Shown: positions 43,903 through 53,310, numbered from the stretch's first letter. The stretch is DNA of 64,000 nt from Butyricimonas virosa (GCF_025148635.1 NZ_CP102269.1:248001-312000), one strand, 5' to 3'. Notes: a model not told the origin generated them from the letters alone. Numbers and translations: made by a program.

Positions 43903-44802
43903 TCAGATTTTCAGCGTATCGAATCCCCGACCATAAACTCCCATAACGGTATTCATCGTCAAGAACGCATCAGGATCAACCATTTTCGTTACACGCATAA
44001 TATTTTGCATTTCGCTCTTACGAGCTACGACAATCAACATCTTACGAGCCTCTCCGGTGTACCATCCCTGACAATCCACCACGGTAACACCGCGTCGCAA
44101 ATCACGAGTAATGGAATTCGCCACATCCTCGTATTTTTGGGAAAATATAAGGAATTGTACCGATTGCATCTGTCCCGTGAACACCAAATCAATCGTGTAG
44201 GAGTTAACCCCCATCACCACGTAACCATAGATAATAGTGGCTATTTTTGCCGTGGGATCTATCACGGTATCCTCCCCAATAAAGTAACTACATCCGATGA
44301 TAAACACATCGATATACATGATAATTTTACCAGGACTGATATTCCGGTACTTGTTGATAATCATGGCAACAATATCCGTACCGGCAGTACTTCCCCCGTT
44401 CACCAGAGAAATACCGATCCCCGCACCACACATGATACCGGAAATCACGGCACACATGAATTTATCTTCCAGCAGAGGTTCGTGTATCAGGTTCTGAAAC
44501 ACACTCAACAAGAAAGAACTCATGAAAATAGCGTAAATGGTCTTAAAACCAAAACGAGGTCCCAGAATCTTGATAGCAATCGCCACCAACAAAAAGTTGA
44601 TCACGAAATAGCTATACCCGATCGGAATCACCTCTCCGGAAAGGAAATAAATAATTGTTGAAATACCGGTCACTCCACCACCGACCATGCGATGCGGAGC
44701 CAAAAATGCCGTCACGGCGAACGTGTATATCAACAAACCGAACGTGATCAACAGATACGCCCGGATTTCACTCATCAACTTCTCCTTTGTAACTTTCATC
44801 AC
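43903..44802 (-). CDS. YitT-family membrane protein with DUF2179 domain
   Basis: Integral membrane protein of 299 residues. Six hydrophobic segments in the N-terminal 200 residues include FLAPHRMVGGGVTGIS and VNGGSTAGTDIVAMII, hallmarks of the YitT family. They are followed by a cytosolic DUF2179 domain (about 225-299, with RRGVTVVDCQGWYTGEARKM). The function is not firmly known. It begins 1 bp after the glnS stop, so it should share the glnS transcript. Confidence 0.9.
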   Translation of the reverse strand: MMKVTKEKLMSEIRAYLLITFGLLIYTFAVTAFLAPHRMVGGGVTGISTIIYFLSGEVIPIGYSYFVINFLLVAIAIKILGPRFGFKTIYAIFMSSFLLSVFQNLIHEPLLEDKFMCAVISGIMCGAGIGISLVNGGSTAGTDIVAMIINKYRNISPGKIIMYIDVFIIGCSYFIGEDTVIDPTAKIATIIYGYVVMGVNSYTIDLVFTGQMQSVQFLIFSQKYEDVANSITRDLRRGVTVVDCQGWYTGEARKMLIVVARKSEMQNIMRVTKMVDPDAFLTMNTVMGVYGRGFDTLKI

Positions 44803-44803
44803 A

Positions 44804-46507
44804 TTAATTATTTTGTTTTGCCCACGTATCTTTCAAACCAACAGTCCGGTTAAACACCAGCGCTCCCGGCTTGGAATCTTTATCCACGCAGAAATATCCC
44901 AGACGTTGGAATTGGAAACGGTCACCTTCTTTCGCCTCCTTCAAACTCGGCTCCAACTTACATCCCGTCAAAACTTTTAATGAGTTTTCATTCAAGAATT
45001 CCTTGAAATCCACATCTTTATGTCCGGCGGGGTCCGGATCTTTAAACAATCGATCATACAAACGCACTTCCGCCTCGATAGCGTCCGGGGCTGACACCCA
45101 ATGCAAAGTACCTTTCACCTTCCGGTTACTTGCCGATCCGGTACCGCTACGGGTATCCGCATCATACGTACAATGAATTGTCGTGATATTTCCCTCCGCA
45201 TCCTTCTCCACGCTTTCACACTTCACGATATAAGCACCTTTCAAGCGAACCTCATTACCCAAAGTCATCCGGAAGAATTTTTTCGGAGCATTCTCCATAA
45301 AATCATCCCGTTCGATATATAGTTCACGAGAAAAAGGAACCATCCTCGTTCCAGCCGTTTCGTCTTCCGGATTATTCTCGATTTCCACGGTTTCGGTCTG
45401 TCCTTCCGGATAATTGTCAATCACCACCCGAACCGGGTCCAATACGGCCATCACGCGGGGAGCAATCTTATTCAAATGCTCCCGAACACAGAATTCCAAT
45501 AAAGCCATATCTACCACGATCTCCCGACGGGCAACCCCCACCTTCTCTGCAAAATTACGGATAGATTCAGGGGTATATCCTGCACGCCTCAACCCGGTAA
45601 TCGTCGGCATACGGGGATCATCCCAACCTGCCACAATTCCCTTCTGAACGAGTTCCAGCAAACGACGTTTACTCATCACCGTGTAACTCAAGTTACGACG
45701 GGCAAACTCAATCTGCCGGGGACGATACTCTGTGTCAATCAACTGATCCAGAAACCAGTTATACAGAGGACGGTGCACCTCGAACTCCAACGTACATATA
45801 GAATGCGTAATACCTTCCAGATAATCGCTCTGACCATGCGTGAAATCATACATCGGGTAAATACACCATTTATCCCCGGTTCTGTGATGAGCCACGTGCA
45901 TAATACGATACATGATCGGGTCACGCATCAGCATATTAGAAGATGCCATATCTATTTTTGCTCGCAGAACTTTCTCTCCGGCTTGGAACTCACCGTTTTT
46001 CATCCGGCGGAATAAATCCAAATTCTCTTCCGGAGTCCGATCCCGGTAAGGACTATTTACTCCGGGTTCAGTGGGAGTCATACGTTGAGCACTGATCACT
46101 TCTGCCGGCTGATCATCCACGTAAGCCTTTCCCTCCAGAATCAGTTTTTCAGCCCAGTCATATAACTGTTGAAAATAATCAGATGCAAAATGCGGTTCTC
46201 CTTCCCATTGGAAACCTAACCATTGAATATCTTGTTGTATGGAATCAATATATTCGACATCCTCTTTCGAGGGATTCGTGTCATCAAAACGCAGGTTACA
46301 TTTTCCCTGGTATTCGGTTGCTAATCCGAAGTTCAAGCATATAGAAGTTGCATGCCCGATATGTAGGTACCCATTCGGTTCCGGCGGGAAGCGAGTATGT
46401 ACCCGACCGCCATTCTTTCCCTCGGCCAACTCCTCTTCAATAATCTGTTCGATGAAGTTTAATGATTTACCTTCACCTTCTTCTTCCACGAGATGATTTT
46501 TATCCAT
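44804..46507 (-). CDS. glnS: glutaminyl-tRNA synthetase
   Basis: Class Ic aminoacyl-tRNA synthetase charging tRNA-Gln. The HIGH motif is at 49-52 in PEPNGYLHIGHATS, and the KMSKS-equivalent loop is VMSKR (277-281). C-terminal beta-barrel anticodon domains follow, giving 567 residues, close to the E. coli enzyme. A direct GlnRS implies that tRNA-Gln charging does not depend on GatCAB here. It is the first gene of a two-gene unit, divergent from the porin gene. Confidence 0.95.
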   Translation of the reverse strand: MDKNHLVEEEGEGKSLNFIEQIIEEELAEGKNGGRVHTRFPPEPNGYLHIGHATSICLNFGLATEYQGKCNLRFDDTNPSKEDVEYIDSIQQDIQWLGFQWEGEPHFASDYFQQLYDWAEKLILEGKAYVDDQPAEVISAQRMTPTEPGVNSPYRDRTPEENLDLFRRMKNGEFQAGEKVLRAKIDMASSNMLMRDPIMYRIMHVAHHRTGDKWCIYPMYDFTHGQSDYLEGITHSICTLEFEVHRPLYNWFLDQLIDTEYRPRQIEFARRNLSYTVMSKRRLLELVQKGIVAGWDDPRMPTITGLRRAGYTPESIRNFAEKVGVARREIVVDMALLEFCVREHLNKIAPRVMAVLDPVRVVIDNYPEGQTETVEIENNPEDETAGTRMVPFSRELYIERDDFMENAPKKFFRMTLGNEVRLKGAYIVKCESVEKDAEGNITTIHCTYDADTRSGTGSASNRKVKGTLHWVSAPDAIEAEVRLYDRLFKDPDPAGHKDVDFKEFLNENSLKVLTGCKLEPSLKEAKEGDRFQFQRLGYFCVDKDSKPGALVFNRTVGLKDTWAKQNN

Positions 46508-46572
46508 ACTAAAATTATTATAACATATTCGACGCGAAGGTAATTAATTTATGAGAGTTTTAAAAGTTTCTG

Positions 46573-46580
46573 TATATTTG
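46573..46580 (+). promoter_or_regulatory. -7 element directly before the porin start codon
   Basis: TATATTTG ends 6 nt before ATG 46587. A weaker TTTA at 46548-46551 lies 21 nt upstream as a possible -33 box. If used, transcription would begin at or next to the ATG. Confidence 0.55.
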
Positions 46581-46586
46581 CAGGCC

Positions 46587-48563
46587 ATGAAAAATATATT
46601 TTATACCATAATATGCTGTCTGATTTCACTCACATCGTTAGCCCAGAGTGATTTCGGTTACGAAAACCCCGATGGAAGGGATCCCCGGGAAGAAGGAATG
46701 CAACGTGATTCCACGAAAGAACAACGTTACGTTCCGCATCATCGTTTAACTTGGAAATGGGTACACGACGGTGTGTATAAAGAATTTTACCAGATTGATA
46801 CACTTCAAGACGGGCTACAAAATACAAACTTGATATTCAAACACAGTGTTTCCAATACATACCTGGGAAACTTCCCGGCACCTTACGTATCGGACATTTA
46901 CATCCTGCGTCCCCGAGGAGAAGATTTCTTACCGCAAGATCGGCTAAGAGATTATTTTTTTAAACCGGAAGACGCGTTAGATTACAACACTACCACGCCT
47001 TTCACACAATTAAGTTATTTCAACGGCGGGGGCCGGGGAAAAACAGAGGACTGGCTGGACGTGTGGCACATTCAGAACATACGCCCCTATTGGAATGCCG
47101 GATTCCGGTATAACCTCATTTCATCGGATGGAGCCTATTCTTATCAAAAATCCAAAACTTACAATTTTTCTTTTTTCAGTTCATACGAGAAAGACCGGAT
47201 GGCAGTATCCATGTTCATAAACCAGAACATGGCACACATCACAGAGAATGGTGGTATCGAAAACCTAGCCGATATCCGGGATACCTCGCTTGATCCCAAA
47301 GTTGTCGGTACACGGCTTGCCATGGAGCCAAAGAACAACCTTATGAATTTCAATTTCAAGGCTCTGGCGCAATACAATATCGGTAATCCCAAGGAAATCA
47401 TCACGCAAAAAGATAGTGCCACGATAGACACCACGATAACCTATCCCATGAAATTTGCCTTGGCCCTCAAAGCAGAGGACAATCGTTACTCGTTCAAAGA
47501 AGAGAGTGTCGAAGAAGGATTTTTCTCTGATACTACCTACATTAGTAAACAGGGAAATTCCGATATGATCAAAAACCGGAAATATGAAATCGACGCCAAA
47601 TTCATCTTGAATGAACATCCCAAATATAAATATTTACCGGGCGTATATGCCGGACTTAAATTCAAATACCTGAGTTACGATCAACGGGTCTCGCTGGACA
47701 CGATTAATAACAGGGGAACCAGCAAATACACCGGGACATACCTGACAGCCGGAACCTTTAACATGGACAGTACCACCATGTTTAATTTCGACATCTGGGG
47801 AAGTTTTTGCCTGGCCGGAGATTATTCTGCCGACTATTCATTAGAAGGACGAATTATCCAGTACTTGAATAAAGGGAGAAATTCCTCCGTCACCGTCCAC
47901 GCCTTGCTGGAAACGCAAACCCCGAATCACTACTATCTCCAGTACCAGGGGAACCACAATCAATGGAAGAATAGTTTTGACAAGATACACGCCTACAATT
48001 TACGAGGGCATTACACGAATAAACGCCTTCGAACAGAAGTCGGGGTGGCCCTCAACAACACGAAGAACTATATTTATTTCGACACAACCGCTATGCCCCG
48101 TCAATATGATGGAAACCTTATGGTATTCACGGCATGGGCAAAACAAATATTCCGACTAGGACATTTCTACTTCGACCAGAAAGTATACTACCAAGTGACC
48201 AACAAGGAAAAGATATTACCATTACCCCAAGTAGCACTTCACTCGCACAATTACTACCAGAACCGCTTTTTTAAACAAGCTTTGGGTTTCCAGATCGGTA
48301 TCGACTTGTTCTACAACACCTCGTTCTATGCTAATGCGTACGATCCGGCAATCATGCAGTTCTACAACCAGGAAATCGAGAAAACCGGAAACTATCCGAA
48401 AATGGATGTATTCGTCACGTTAAATATAAAACGAGCCGACTTGTTTGTTAAATACGAACACTTTAACGAATTCTTTGGCAGCAGGGATTATTTCTCGGCA
48501 TACACCTATCCAATCAACCCGGCAAAAGTGAAATTCGGTATCCGGTGGAACTTCTTTGACTAG
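46587..48563 (+). CDS. putative outer-membrane porin
   Basis: Predicted beta-barrel of 658 residues resembling the Bacteroidetes putative-porin family (Porin_10-like). The signal peptide ends near TSLAQ (about 20). The body has alternating hydrophobic strands and an aromatic C-terminal strand ending VKFGIRWNFFD, as required for BAM-dependent insertion. ATG 46587 is preferred over the upstream ATG 46551 because it gives a clean signal peptide and the upstream codons overlap the promoter. The substrate is unknown. Confidence 0.82.
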   Translation: MKNIFYTIICCLISLTSLAQSDFGYENPDGRDPREEGMQRDSTKEQRYVPHHRLTWKWVHDGVYKEFYQIDTLQDGLQNTNLIFKHSVSNTYLGNFPAPYVSDIYILRPRGEDFLPQDRLRDYFFKPEDALDYNTTTPFTQLSYFNGGGRGKTEDWLDVWHIQNIRPYWNAGFRYNLISSDGAYSYQKSKTYNFSFFSSYEKDRMAVSMFINQNMAHITENGGIENLADIRDTSLDPKVVGTRLAMEPKNNLMNFNFKALAQYNIGNPKEIITQKDSATIDTTITYPMKFALALKAEDNRYSFKEESVEEGFFSDTTYISKQGNSDMIKNRKYEIDAKFILNEHPKYKYLPGVYAGLKFKYLSYDQRVSLDTINNRGTSKYTGTYLTAGTFNMDSTTMFNFDIWGSFCLAGDYSADYSLEGRIIQYLNKGRNSSVTVHALLETQTPNHYYLQYQGNHNQWKNSFDKIHAYNLRGHYTNKRLRTEVGVALNNTKNYIYFDTTAMPRQYDGNLMVFTAWAKQIFRLGHFYFDQKVYYQVTNKEKILPLPQVALHSHNYYQNRFFKQALGFQIGIDLFYNTSFYANAYDPAIMQFYNQEIEKTGNYPKMDVFVTLNIKRADLFVKYEHFNEFFGSRDYFSAYTYPINPAKVKFGIRWNFFD

Positions 48564-48648
48564 CGTGGAAAAACGGACAAATACTTTCCTGCAGAATCCA
48601 TAGACTTTATGGATCTTATGGCTTTATGAACCTTATAAACTCCACTAA

Positions 48649-48680
48649 TTTGGTAATTCACAACATTTTCCGTATTTTTG
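48649..48680 (+). promoter_or_regulatory. promoter giving a predicted leaderless MltF-like mRNA
   Basis: TTTG (48649-48652) and TATTTTTG (48673-48680) are 20 nt apart, a full consensus match. The ATG at 48685 is only 4 nt past the -7 box, so the transcript should begin at or inside the start codon. Confidence 0.72.
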
Positions 48681-48684
48681 TGGT

Positions 48685-50070
48685 ATGTATATAATAAGAG
48701 TTGTTACGTACACGCTGTCACTCTTATTTTGTTTCGTCTCGTGCAAAACAAAACAAGAAGAACCGCTGATTATACCAGAACCCGGAAGATTAGAACAAAT
48801 AGATCAACGAGGGGTATTAAATGTTTGTAGCTACTACAACACGACAGACTACTATGTGTACAAGGGTATTCCCAAAGGATTCCATTACGAATTGGTAAAA
48901 GATTTCGCCGACTATTTGGGAGTAAAATTAAATATTGAGGTCAACACGAATATTGACGAAAGCATACAGAAACTCAATGAAGGCAAATATGACCTGATTG
49001 CCATGAGCCTCTCGGTCTCGAATTCCCGAAAAGAAGACGTGCAATTCAGCCAACCCCTATTCACCACCAGTCAAGTACTGGTGCAACATAAATCAGACAC
49101 GCTGATCCCATCGATTCAAAATTTAAAAGGCAAAGAAATCTTTTTACAGGAAGGCACTTTCTCCACCAAATTCCTGCAACTATTAAACGATTCCTTGCAA
49201 CTCGATTTGAAGATTACCGAACTGGAAGACGTCACGTTCGAAGATATTCTATTAAAAATAGAAAACGGGGAAATCCCCTATACGGTAATCGACCAAAACA
49301 TAGCCCAAATCGCAGCCCAATACATGAAACATATTGATTATTCCTTTCAATTATCTCCCGAAAACCCTGTGGCTTGGGCTGTCACGAAAAAAGCGACCTT
49401 ATTGGATGAGGAAATTAACAATTGGCTGGGCGCAATTAAAAAGAGTGGAAAATTAAACGTCTTGTACAATCGATATTACAAAAACAGTTACATCACATCA
49501 CTACACAACTCCAAATATTACAAACTGAAAAATGGAGTTATCTCCAGCTTTGACCCGATCATCAAAAAAGAGGCTCGGGCAATCGGTTGGGACTGGCGCT
49601 TGTTGGCAGCCGTTATCTACCAAGAATCCGGTTTCGACCCGGAAGCCACTTCCCACCTTGGGGCTGTCGGTCTGATGCAAGTTATGCCGGAAACCTCCCT
49701 ACAACTCGGATTCGAGGAATACGAAGAACCCAAAGACAATATTCACGTCGGGGCTTACTATCTAAAATACCTGGAAAACAAGTTCAACAAATTCGACCTC
49801 GACACGCTGGAACAAATTAAGTTCACTTTGGCTGCCTATAATGCAGGGCTGGGACACGTACTCGATGCTATCCGATTAGCCGAATTATACGGGAAAAACC
49901 CCAAAGTCTGGGATAACAACGTGGATTATTTCATGCTCCATAAATCCCAACCGGAAATATATCGGGATTCTGTTGTCCGTTTCGGCTATTGCGACGGGAA
50001 ACAAACATTCAACTTCGTCAACAATATCATGGAAAACTATACTCATTATAAAAACACGATCAAAAAATAA
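48685..50070 (+). CDS. mltF: MltF-like lytic transglycosylase with substrate-binding domain
   Basis: Membrane-bound murein-cleaving lipoprotein of 461 residues; lipobox FVSC with Cys20. An N-terminal periplasmic-binding domain (about 35-265, GVLNVCSYYNTTDYYVYKG and YDLIAMSLSVSNSR) resembles the SBP_bac_3 family. A C-terminal SLT domain has catalytic Glu314 in IYQESGFDP, with GLMQVMP and AAYNAGLGHV. This two-domain order defines MltF, in which the binding domain regulates the lytic domain. The start is fixed by the signal peptide. Confidence 0.92.
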   Translation: MYIIRVVTYTLSLLFCFVSCKTKQEEPLIIPEPGRLEQIDQRGVLNVCSYYNTTDYYVYKGIPKGFHYELVKDFADYLGVKLNIEVNTNIDESIQKLNEGKYDLIAMSLSVSNSRKEDVQFSQPLFTTSQVLVQHKSDTLIPSIQNLKGKEIFLQEGTFSTKFLQLLNDSLQLDLKITELEDVTFEDILLKIENGEIPYTVIDQNIAQIAAQYMKHIDYSFQLSPENPVAWAVTKKATLLDEEINNWLGAIKKSGKLNVLYNRYYKNSYITSLHNSKYYKLKNGVISSFDPIIKKEARAIGWDWRLLAAVIYQESGFDPEATSHLGAVGLMQVMPETSLQLGFEEYEEPKDNIHVGAYYLKYLENKFNKFDLDTLEQIKFTLAAYNAGLGHVLDAIRLAELYGKNPKVWDNNVDYFMLHKSQPEIYRDSVVRFGYCDGKQTFNFVNNIMENYTHYKNTIKK

Positions 50071-50176
50071 TCTTAAATTTAAAATCGAAAAATTCAGAAT
50101 GAATAGAATCACAGAATTTAAAATCATGAAATTTAAAATTCGAAAGGCGAATATTGATTTACATTAATATTTTTCA

Positions 50177-50184
50177 TACCTTCG
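50177..50184 (+). promoter_or_regulatory. possible promoter -7 element of the 50225 gene
   Basis: TACCTTCG is one base from TAnnTTTG, and ATTG at 50153-50156 lies 20 nt upstream as a near-match to the -33 box. The start codon is 40 nt downstream. Confidence 0.45.
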
Positions 50185-50224
50185 CATTAGAGTTTTGATT
50201 ATTATTTAACTAATTACTAAGGAT

Positions 50225-50974
50225 ATGCCTTACAGAAGATTACCGAATACAGATGCAGCAAGGATAAGGGCATTAGAAACAGCCTTGAATAACGAAGAGT
50301 TTTCTAATATCAACAACTTACCGTTTTCATTACATCTTAGGCAAAAGATTGAGTTTTTCTTACCAAAGTTCAAAACGGCAATCACGAATTCTCAATGCGC
50401 CAGAGATAAACAAAATGTGAACAGTAGGAAATATGCAGAATATACTCGAAAAGCAAAATTATACATTTCTCATTTCCTGCAAGTACTGAATTTTACAATT
50501 GCCCGGGGAGAATTAAAACCAATGGCAAGAACTTTTTACGGAATTGACGAACACGACACTAAACTTCCCTCGTTAGTATCAGACCAAGATTTGTTGGAAT
50601 GGGGAGCAAAAATTATCACCGGAGAACAGGAACGTACCCGCAATGGTGGCGGTAGTCCCGTGTACAGTCCTTCCATTGCCTTGGTGAAAGTGAACTACGA
50701 AAACTTCAAACAAGCCTATGCCTCCCAAAAGCAATTCCAACAGAATTCAGCTCGTTGTAGCGCAGAAGTTGCACAATACCGAGGCGAGGCCGACGAATAC
50801 ATCCTTACTTTATGGAACGAGATCGAGGCTCATTACGCGGACCTCGAAGATGAAGAAATACGCCGCCAAAAATGCGAACATTTCGGTCTAGTCTACGTCT
50901 TCCGCAAAGGTGAAAAAGAAGAAATAAAAAGAAAAAAGGAAGCTGAACGCATCACGCTCAAACTCCCCTTTTAA
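50225..50974 (+). CDS. conserved hypothetical protein, mostly helical
   Basis: I do not recognise a named family. The 249-residue protein has no signal peptide or membrane segment. It is predicted to be helical, and the central part carries SPVYSPSIALVKVNYENFKQ. A charged C-terminal stretch with EEKEEIKRKKEAERITL-like composition follows. Codon use and a near-consensus promoter suggest a real gene. It lies alone between the MltF-like gene and the convergent hydG, with an AT-rich inverted repeat after its stop. No function is proposed. Confidence 0.75.
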   Translation: MPYRRLPNTDAARIRALETALNNEEFSNINNLPFSLHLRQKIEFFLPKFKTAITNSQCARDKQNVNSRKYAEYTRKAKLYISHFLQVLNFTIARGELKPMARTFYGIDEHDTKLPSLVSDQDLLEWGAKIITGEQERTRNGGGSPVYSPSIALVKVNYENFKQAYASQKQFQQNSARCSAEVAQYRGEADEYILTLWNEIEAHYADLEDEEIRRQKCEHFGLVYVFRKGEKEEIKRKKEAERITLKLPF

Positions 50975-50989
50975 TATTTTAGATTTTAG

Positions 50990-51028
50990 ATTTACGATTT
51001 TAGATTCTTAAAATCACAAATCGTAAAT
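50990..51028. terminator. AT-rich inverted repeat between convergent genes
   Basis: ATTTACGATTT (50990-51000) pairs with 51018-51028 in an 11-bp stem; the arms are flanked by ATTTTAG heptamers. It lies between the stops of the 50225 gene and hydG and may act as a weak bidirectional terminator. Confidence 0.5.
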
Positions 51029-51034
51029 CATAAA

Positions 51035-52540
51035 TTACATATACAGATCTCTCTCCCCTCTCGCAATTCTATCATAATAAGAACGGAACGTGGGGAGTAA
51101 TTTTTTGTCTGTAAAGAATGGCATATTTTCAATTTCCTGCAATTCTCGTGCAATCAACTTTTCGCCAATTTCTCTAGTCTCCGGAGAAGCATAGTCATTC
51201 AAATATTCCCGAAACGTCAACACCGCGTTCAGTTTACAAAATTTACCTTCCACTCCTTTCTCCAACAAATTCATGATCTTATCTCCCGTACGCCCGCAGC
51301 GATAACCTGCCGTACAGAAAGAAGTAATCATCCCGTCATTTGCCAGTTCGCAGATCACCTCGTCCAAAGAACGCTGATCACCCAACATAAACTGCACCTT
51401 ATCCGGGTTCTCCTCCTGTTTCAATTTCTTGGCATAAGCCCCGATTCCCAACTTAGAAGAAGCATCCGTTTGGGTACATCCGTAATGATTGATCAAATCA
51501 CGTTTCAACACCGGATTCTCACGTGCCGTCACGATCAACCCGCTATACGGGATTGCCAGACGCAACACCGAAACCACCCGTTTCATGGCTTCATCACTCA
51601 CGATATAAGGAGAATGCTCGCTCAAGAAAGAACCGGGAGCCGGTTGCATACGCGGGAATGACACGGTATGCGGTCCGATACCGAAATGTTTTTCCAAATC
51701 CCAAGCATGATGAACCAAACCCATCACATCGAACTTCCAATCGTACAAACCGAATAAAGCCCCGATAGCCACGTCGTCCACCCCGGCCTCCATAGCCCGG
51801 TGCATGGCGTAAAGCCGCCAGCGATAATTTCCTTTCACCGTGTTTGCCGGATGTAATTCGGCATATCTCCCCCGGTGGTAAGTTTCCTGGAATACTTGGA
51901 ACGTACCGATTCCCGCACGCCATAATTTCTTCATATCGGCAATCTCCATGGGAGCCGCATTCACGTTTACCCGGCGGATATTATTAAAGCCATTTCCCGT
52001 CGGCGTCGTGCGTTTCACGGAATAAATCGTGGAAATAGACTCTGCGATATAATCAGCTCCATTTTTAGGATGCTCGCCATACACGGCAATCATCCGCTTA
52101 TGTCCCTCATCAATCACGGCAGCCACCTCATCCCGCACCTCATCCATCGTCAGCACGTGACGAACCTCGTCTTTATTTTCCGCACGGAATCCACAATACT
52201 TACAGCTATTCACGCAAAGATTCGACAAATACAAGGGAGCAAAGAAAACGATACGATTATCATACACTTTCTTCTTCACCTCCAACGCCGCTTCTTGCAT
52301 TTCATGCAATAACTCCGGATCCTCCACGTTCAGCAACGTAGCCGTCTCCGCCGGAGTTAAAATTTTTATATCCAAAGATTTTTGTAAAATATCCCGCACT
52401 TGTTGTTTATCGGGATTCTTATGCTTTTCAATATCCGCAAATATCTGTTCTTCATCAATAAAATCCTTTCCGCCATCCAGATATTTATCGATTTCCGCTT
52501 GTTTGATTACACTGGCAGTCCAATCTTTTACACTACTCAT
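51035..52540 (-). CDS. hydG: HydG-type radical SAM maturase with altered auxiliary cluster motif
   Basis: Tyrosine lyase that makes CO and cyanide ligands for the [FeFe]-hydrogenase H-cluster. It has 501 residues; the radical SAM cluster motif is CX3CX2C at Cys109, Cys113 and Cys116. The TIM barrel continues with MIAVYGEHPKNGADYIAESI and GIGPHTVSFPRMQPAPGS. In canonical HydG the C-terminal cluster motif is CTACYR then X22-C. Here it reads CTAGYRC (Cys409, Gly412, Cys415) with Cys435, so the second cysteine is replaced and a new one lies three residues later. ThiH is the nearest alternative but lacks this C-terminal region. hydE, hydF and a hydrogenase are not in the window. Confidence 0.88.
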   Translation of the reverse strand: MSSVKDWTASVIKQAEIDKYLDGGKDFIDEEQIFADIEKHKNPDKQQVRDILQKSLDIKILTPAETATLLNVEDPELLHEMQEAALEVKKKVYDNRIVFFAPLYLSNLCVNSCKYCGFRAENKDEVRHVLTMDEVRDEVAAVIDEGHKRMIAVYGEHPKNGADYIAESISTIYSVKRTTPTGNGFNNIRRVNVNAAPMEIADMKKLWRAGIGTFQVFQETYHRGRYAELHPANTVKGNYRWRLYAMHRAMEAGVDDVAIGALFGLYDWKFDVMGLVHHAWDLEKHFGIGPHTVSFPRMQPAPGSFLSEHSPYIVSDEAMKRVVSVLRLAIPYSGLIVTARENPVLKRDLINHYGCTQTDASSKLGIGAYAKKLKQEENPDKVQFMLGDQRSLDEVICELANDGMITSFCTAGYRCGRTGDKIMNLLEKGVEGKFCKLNAVLTFREYLNDYASPETREIGEKLIARELQEIENMPFFTDKKLLPTFRSYYDRIARGERDLYM

Positions 52541-52764
52541 TTTTCACTTCATTACAAGTTCATAAAAGTCCTAAAGTCTACAAAGCCCACCATGCACGTT
52601 TTCCCCACCCCTCTCATCACGTGGAATCTTTATGCATACACAAAGATCGTTAATTATTTCATCAATGCTCTCTATTCCTGATATTTATTTTCAATCAGCT
52701 CATAAAGAAAATCAATAACCCGATCATGTACCCCGTAAACGTCCCTTCTAAATTCCTATGAACC

Positions 52765-53214
52765 TTAGCTTAATAATTCTTTTACCATAGCGGAAATCGC
52801 TTTACCGTCAGCCACCCCGGCCAATTCCTTGGAAGCGACTCCCATCACTTTTCCCATCTCTTTGGCTGAAGTAGCTCCAACCTTCTCGATGATCACTTTC
52901 AACGCGGTTCTCAGTTCTTCCTCACTTAATTGTTTCGGCAAGAATTCGTTCAACACTTCGACTTGCGCCATCTCATGAGCATACAAATCTTCTCTCCCTT
53001 GATTTTTATATATTTCAGCCGACTCTCGTCCTTGCTTTGCCAACTTCTGGATAATTTTCACGCTTTCACTATCAGCAATTTGCTCCGGAGCCCCGGCAAC
53101 AGATTTTGCTTCGATAAAAACCTTCTTTATATTTCTCAAAACTTCCAAACGAATGGTATCTTTAGCTTTCATGGCTGCCATGATGCCTTTGCTAACCTGT
53201 TCTTCTATTGTCAT
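52765..53214 (-). CDS. GatB/YqeY domain protein
   Basis: Cytosolic protein of 149 residues in the YqeY family. The N terminus has GIMAAMKAKDTIRLEVLRNI and the middle VEVLNEFLPKQLSEEELR. The C terminus is GATSAKEMGKVMGVASKELA with a GKAISAMVKELL end. These proteins share the tail domain of GatB amidotransferase and are thought to bind tRNA; the precise role is unknown. It is a single gene; the upstream side is divergent from the MATE gene. Confidence 0.92.
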   Translation of the reverse strand: MTIEEQVSKGIMAAMKAKDTIRLEVLRNIKKVFIEAKSVAGAPEQIADSESVKIIQKLAKQGRESAEIYKNQGREDLYAHEMAQVEVLNEFLPKQLSEEELRTALKVIIEKVGATSAKEMGKVMGVASKELAGVADGKAISAMVKELLS

Positions 53215-53302
53215 TGTTCCTGAATTTAAAATTAAAACCCACGAAGTTACTATTTATTCCTCAAATTTCCACCAGCCATTTTTAATTTTCGAAATCCTGA
53301 CG

Positions 53303-53310
53303 TAATTTTG
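53303..53310 (+). promoter_or_regulatory. -7 element upstream of the MATE gene
   Basis: TAATTTTG lies 18 nt before ATG 53329, which supports that ATG as the original start of the now interrupted MATE gene. The -33 box is only a T-rich stretch near 53278-53283. Confidence 0.5.

Noticed and set aside
43876..44661. 261-codon open frame on the + strand
   Set aside because: It is antisense to the YitT-family gene, which has clear membrane topology and a conserved domain; the frame has an odd His/Asn/Arg composition.
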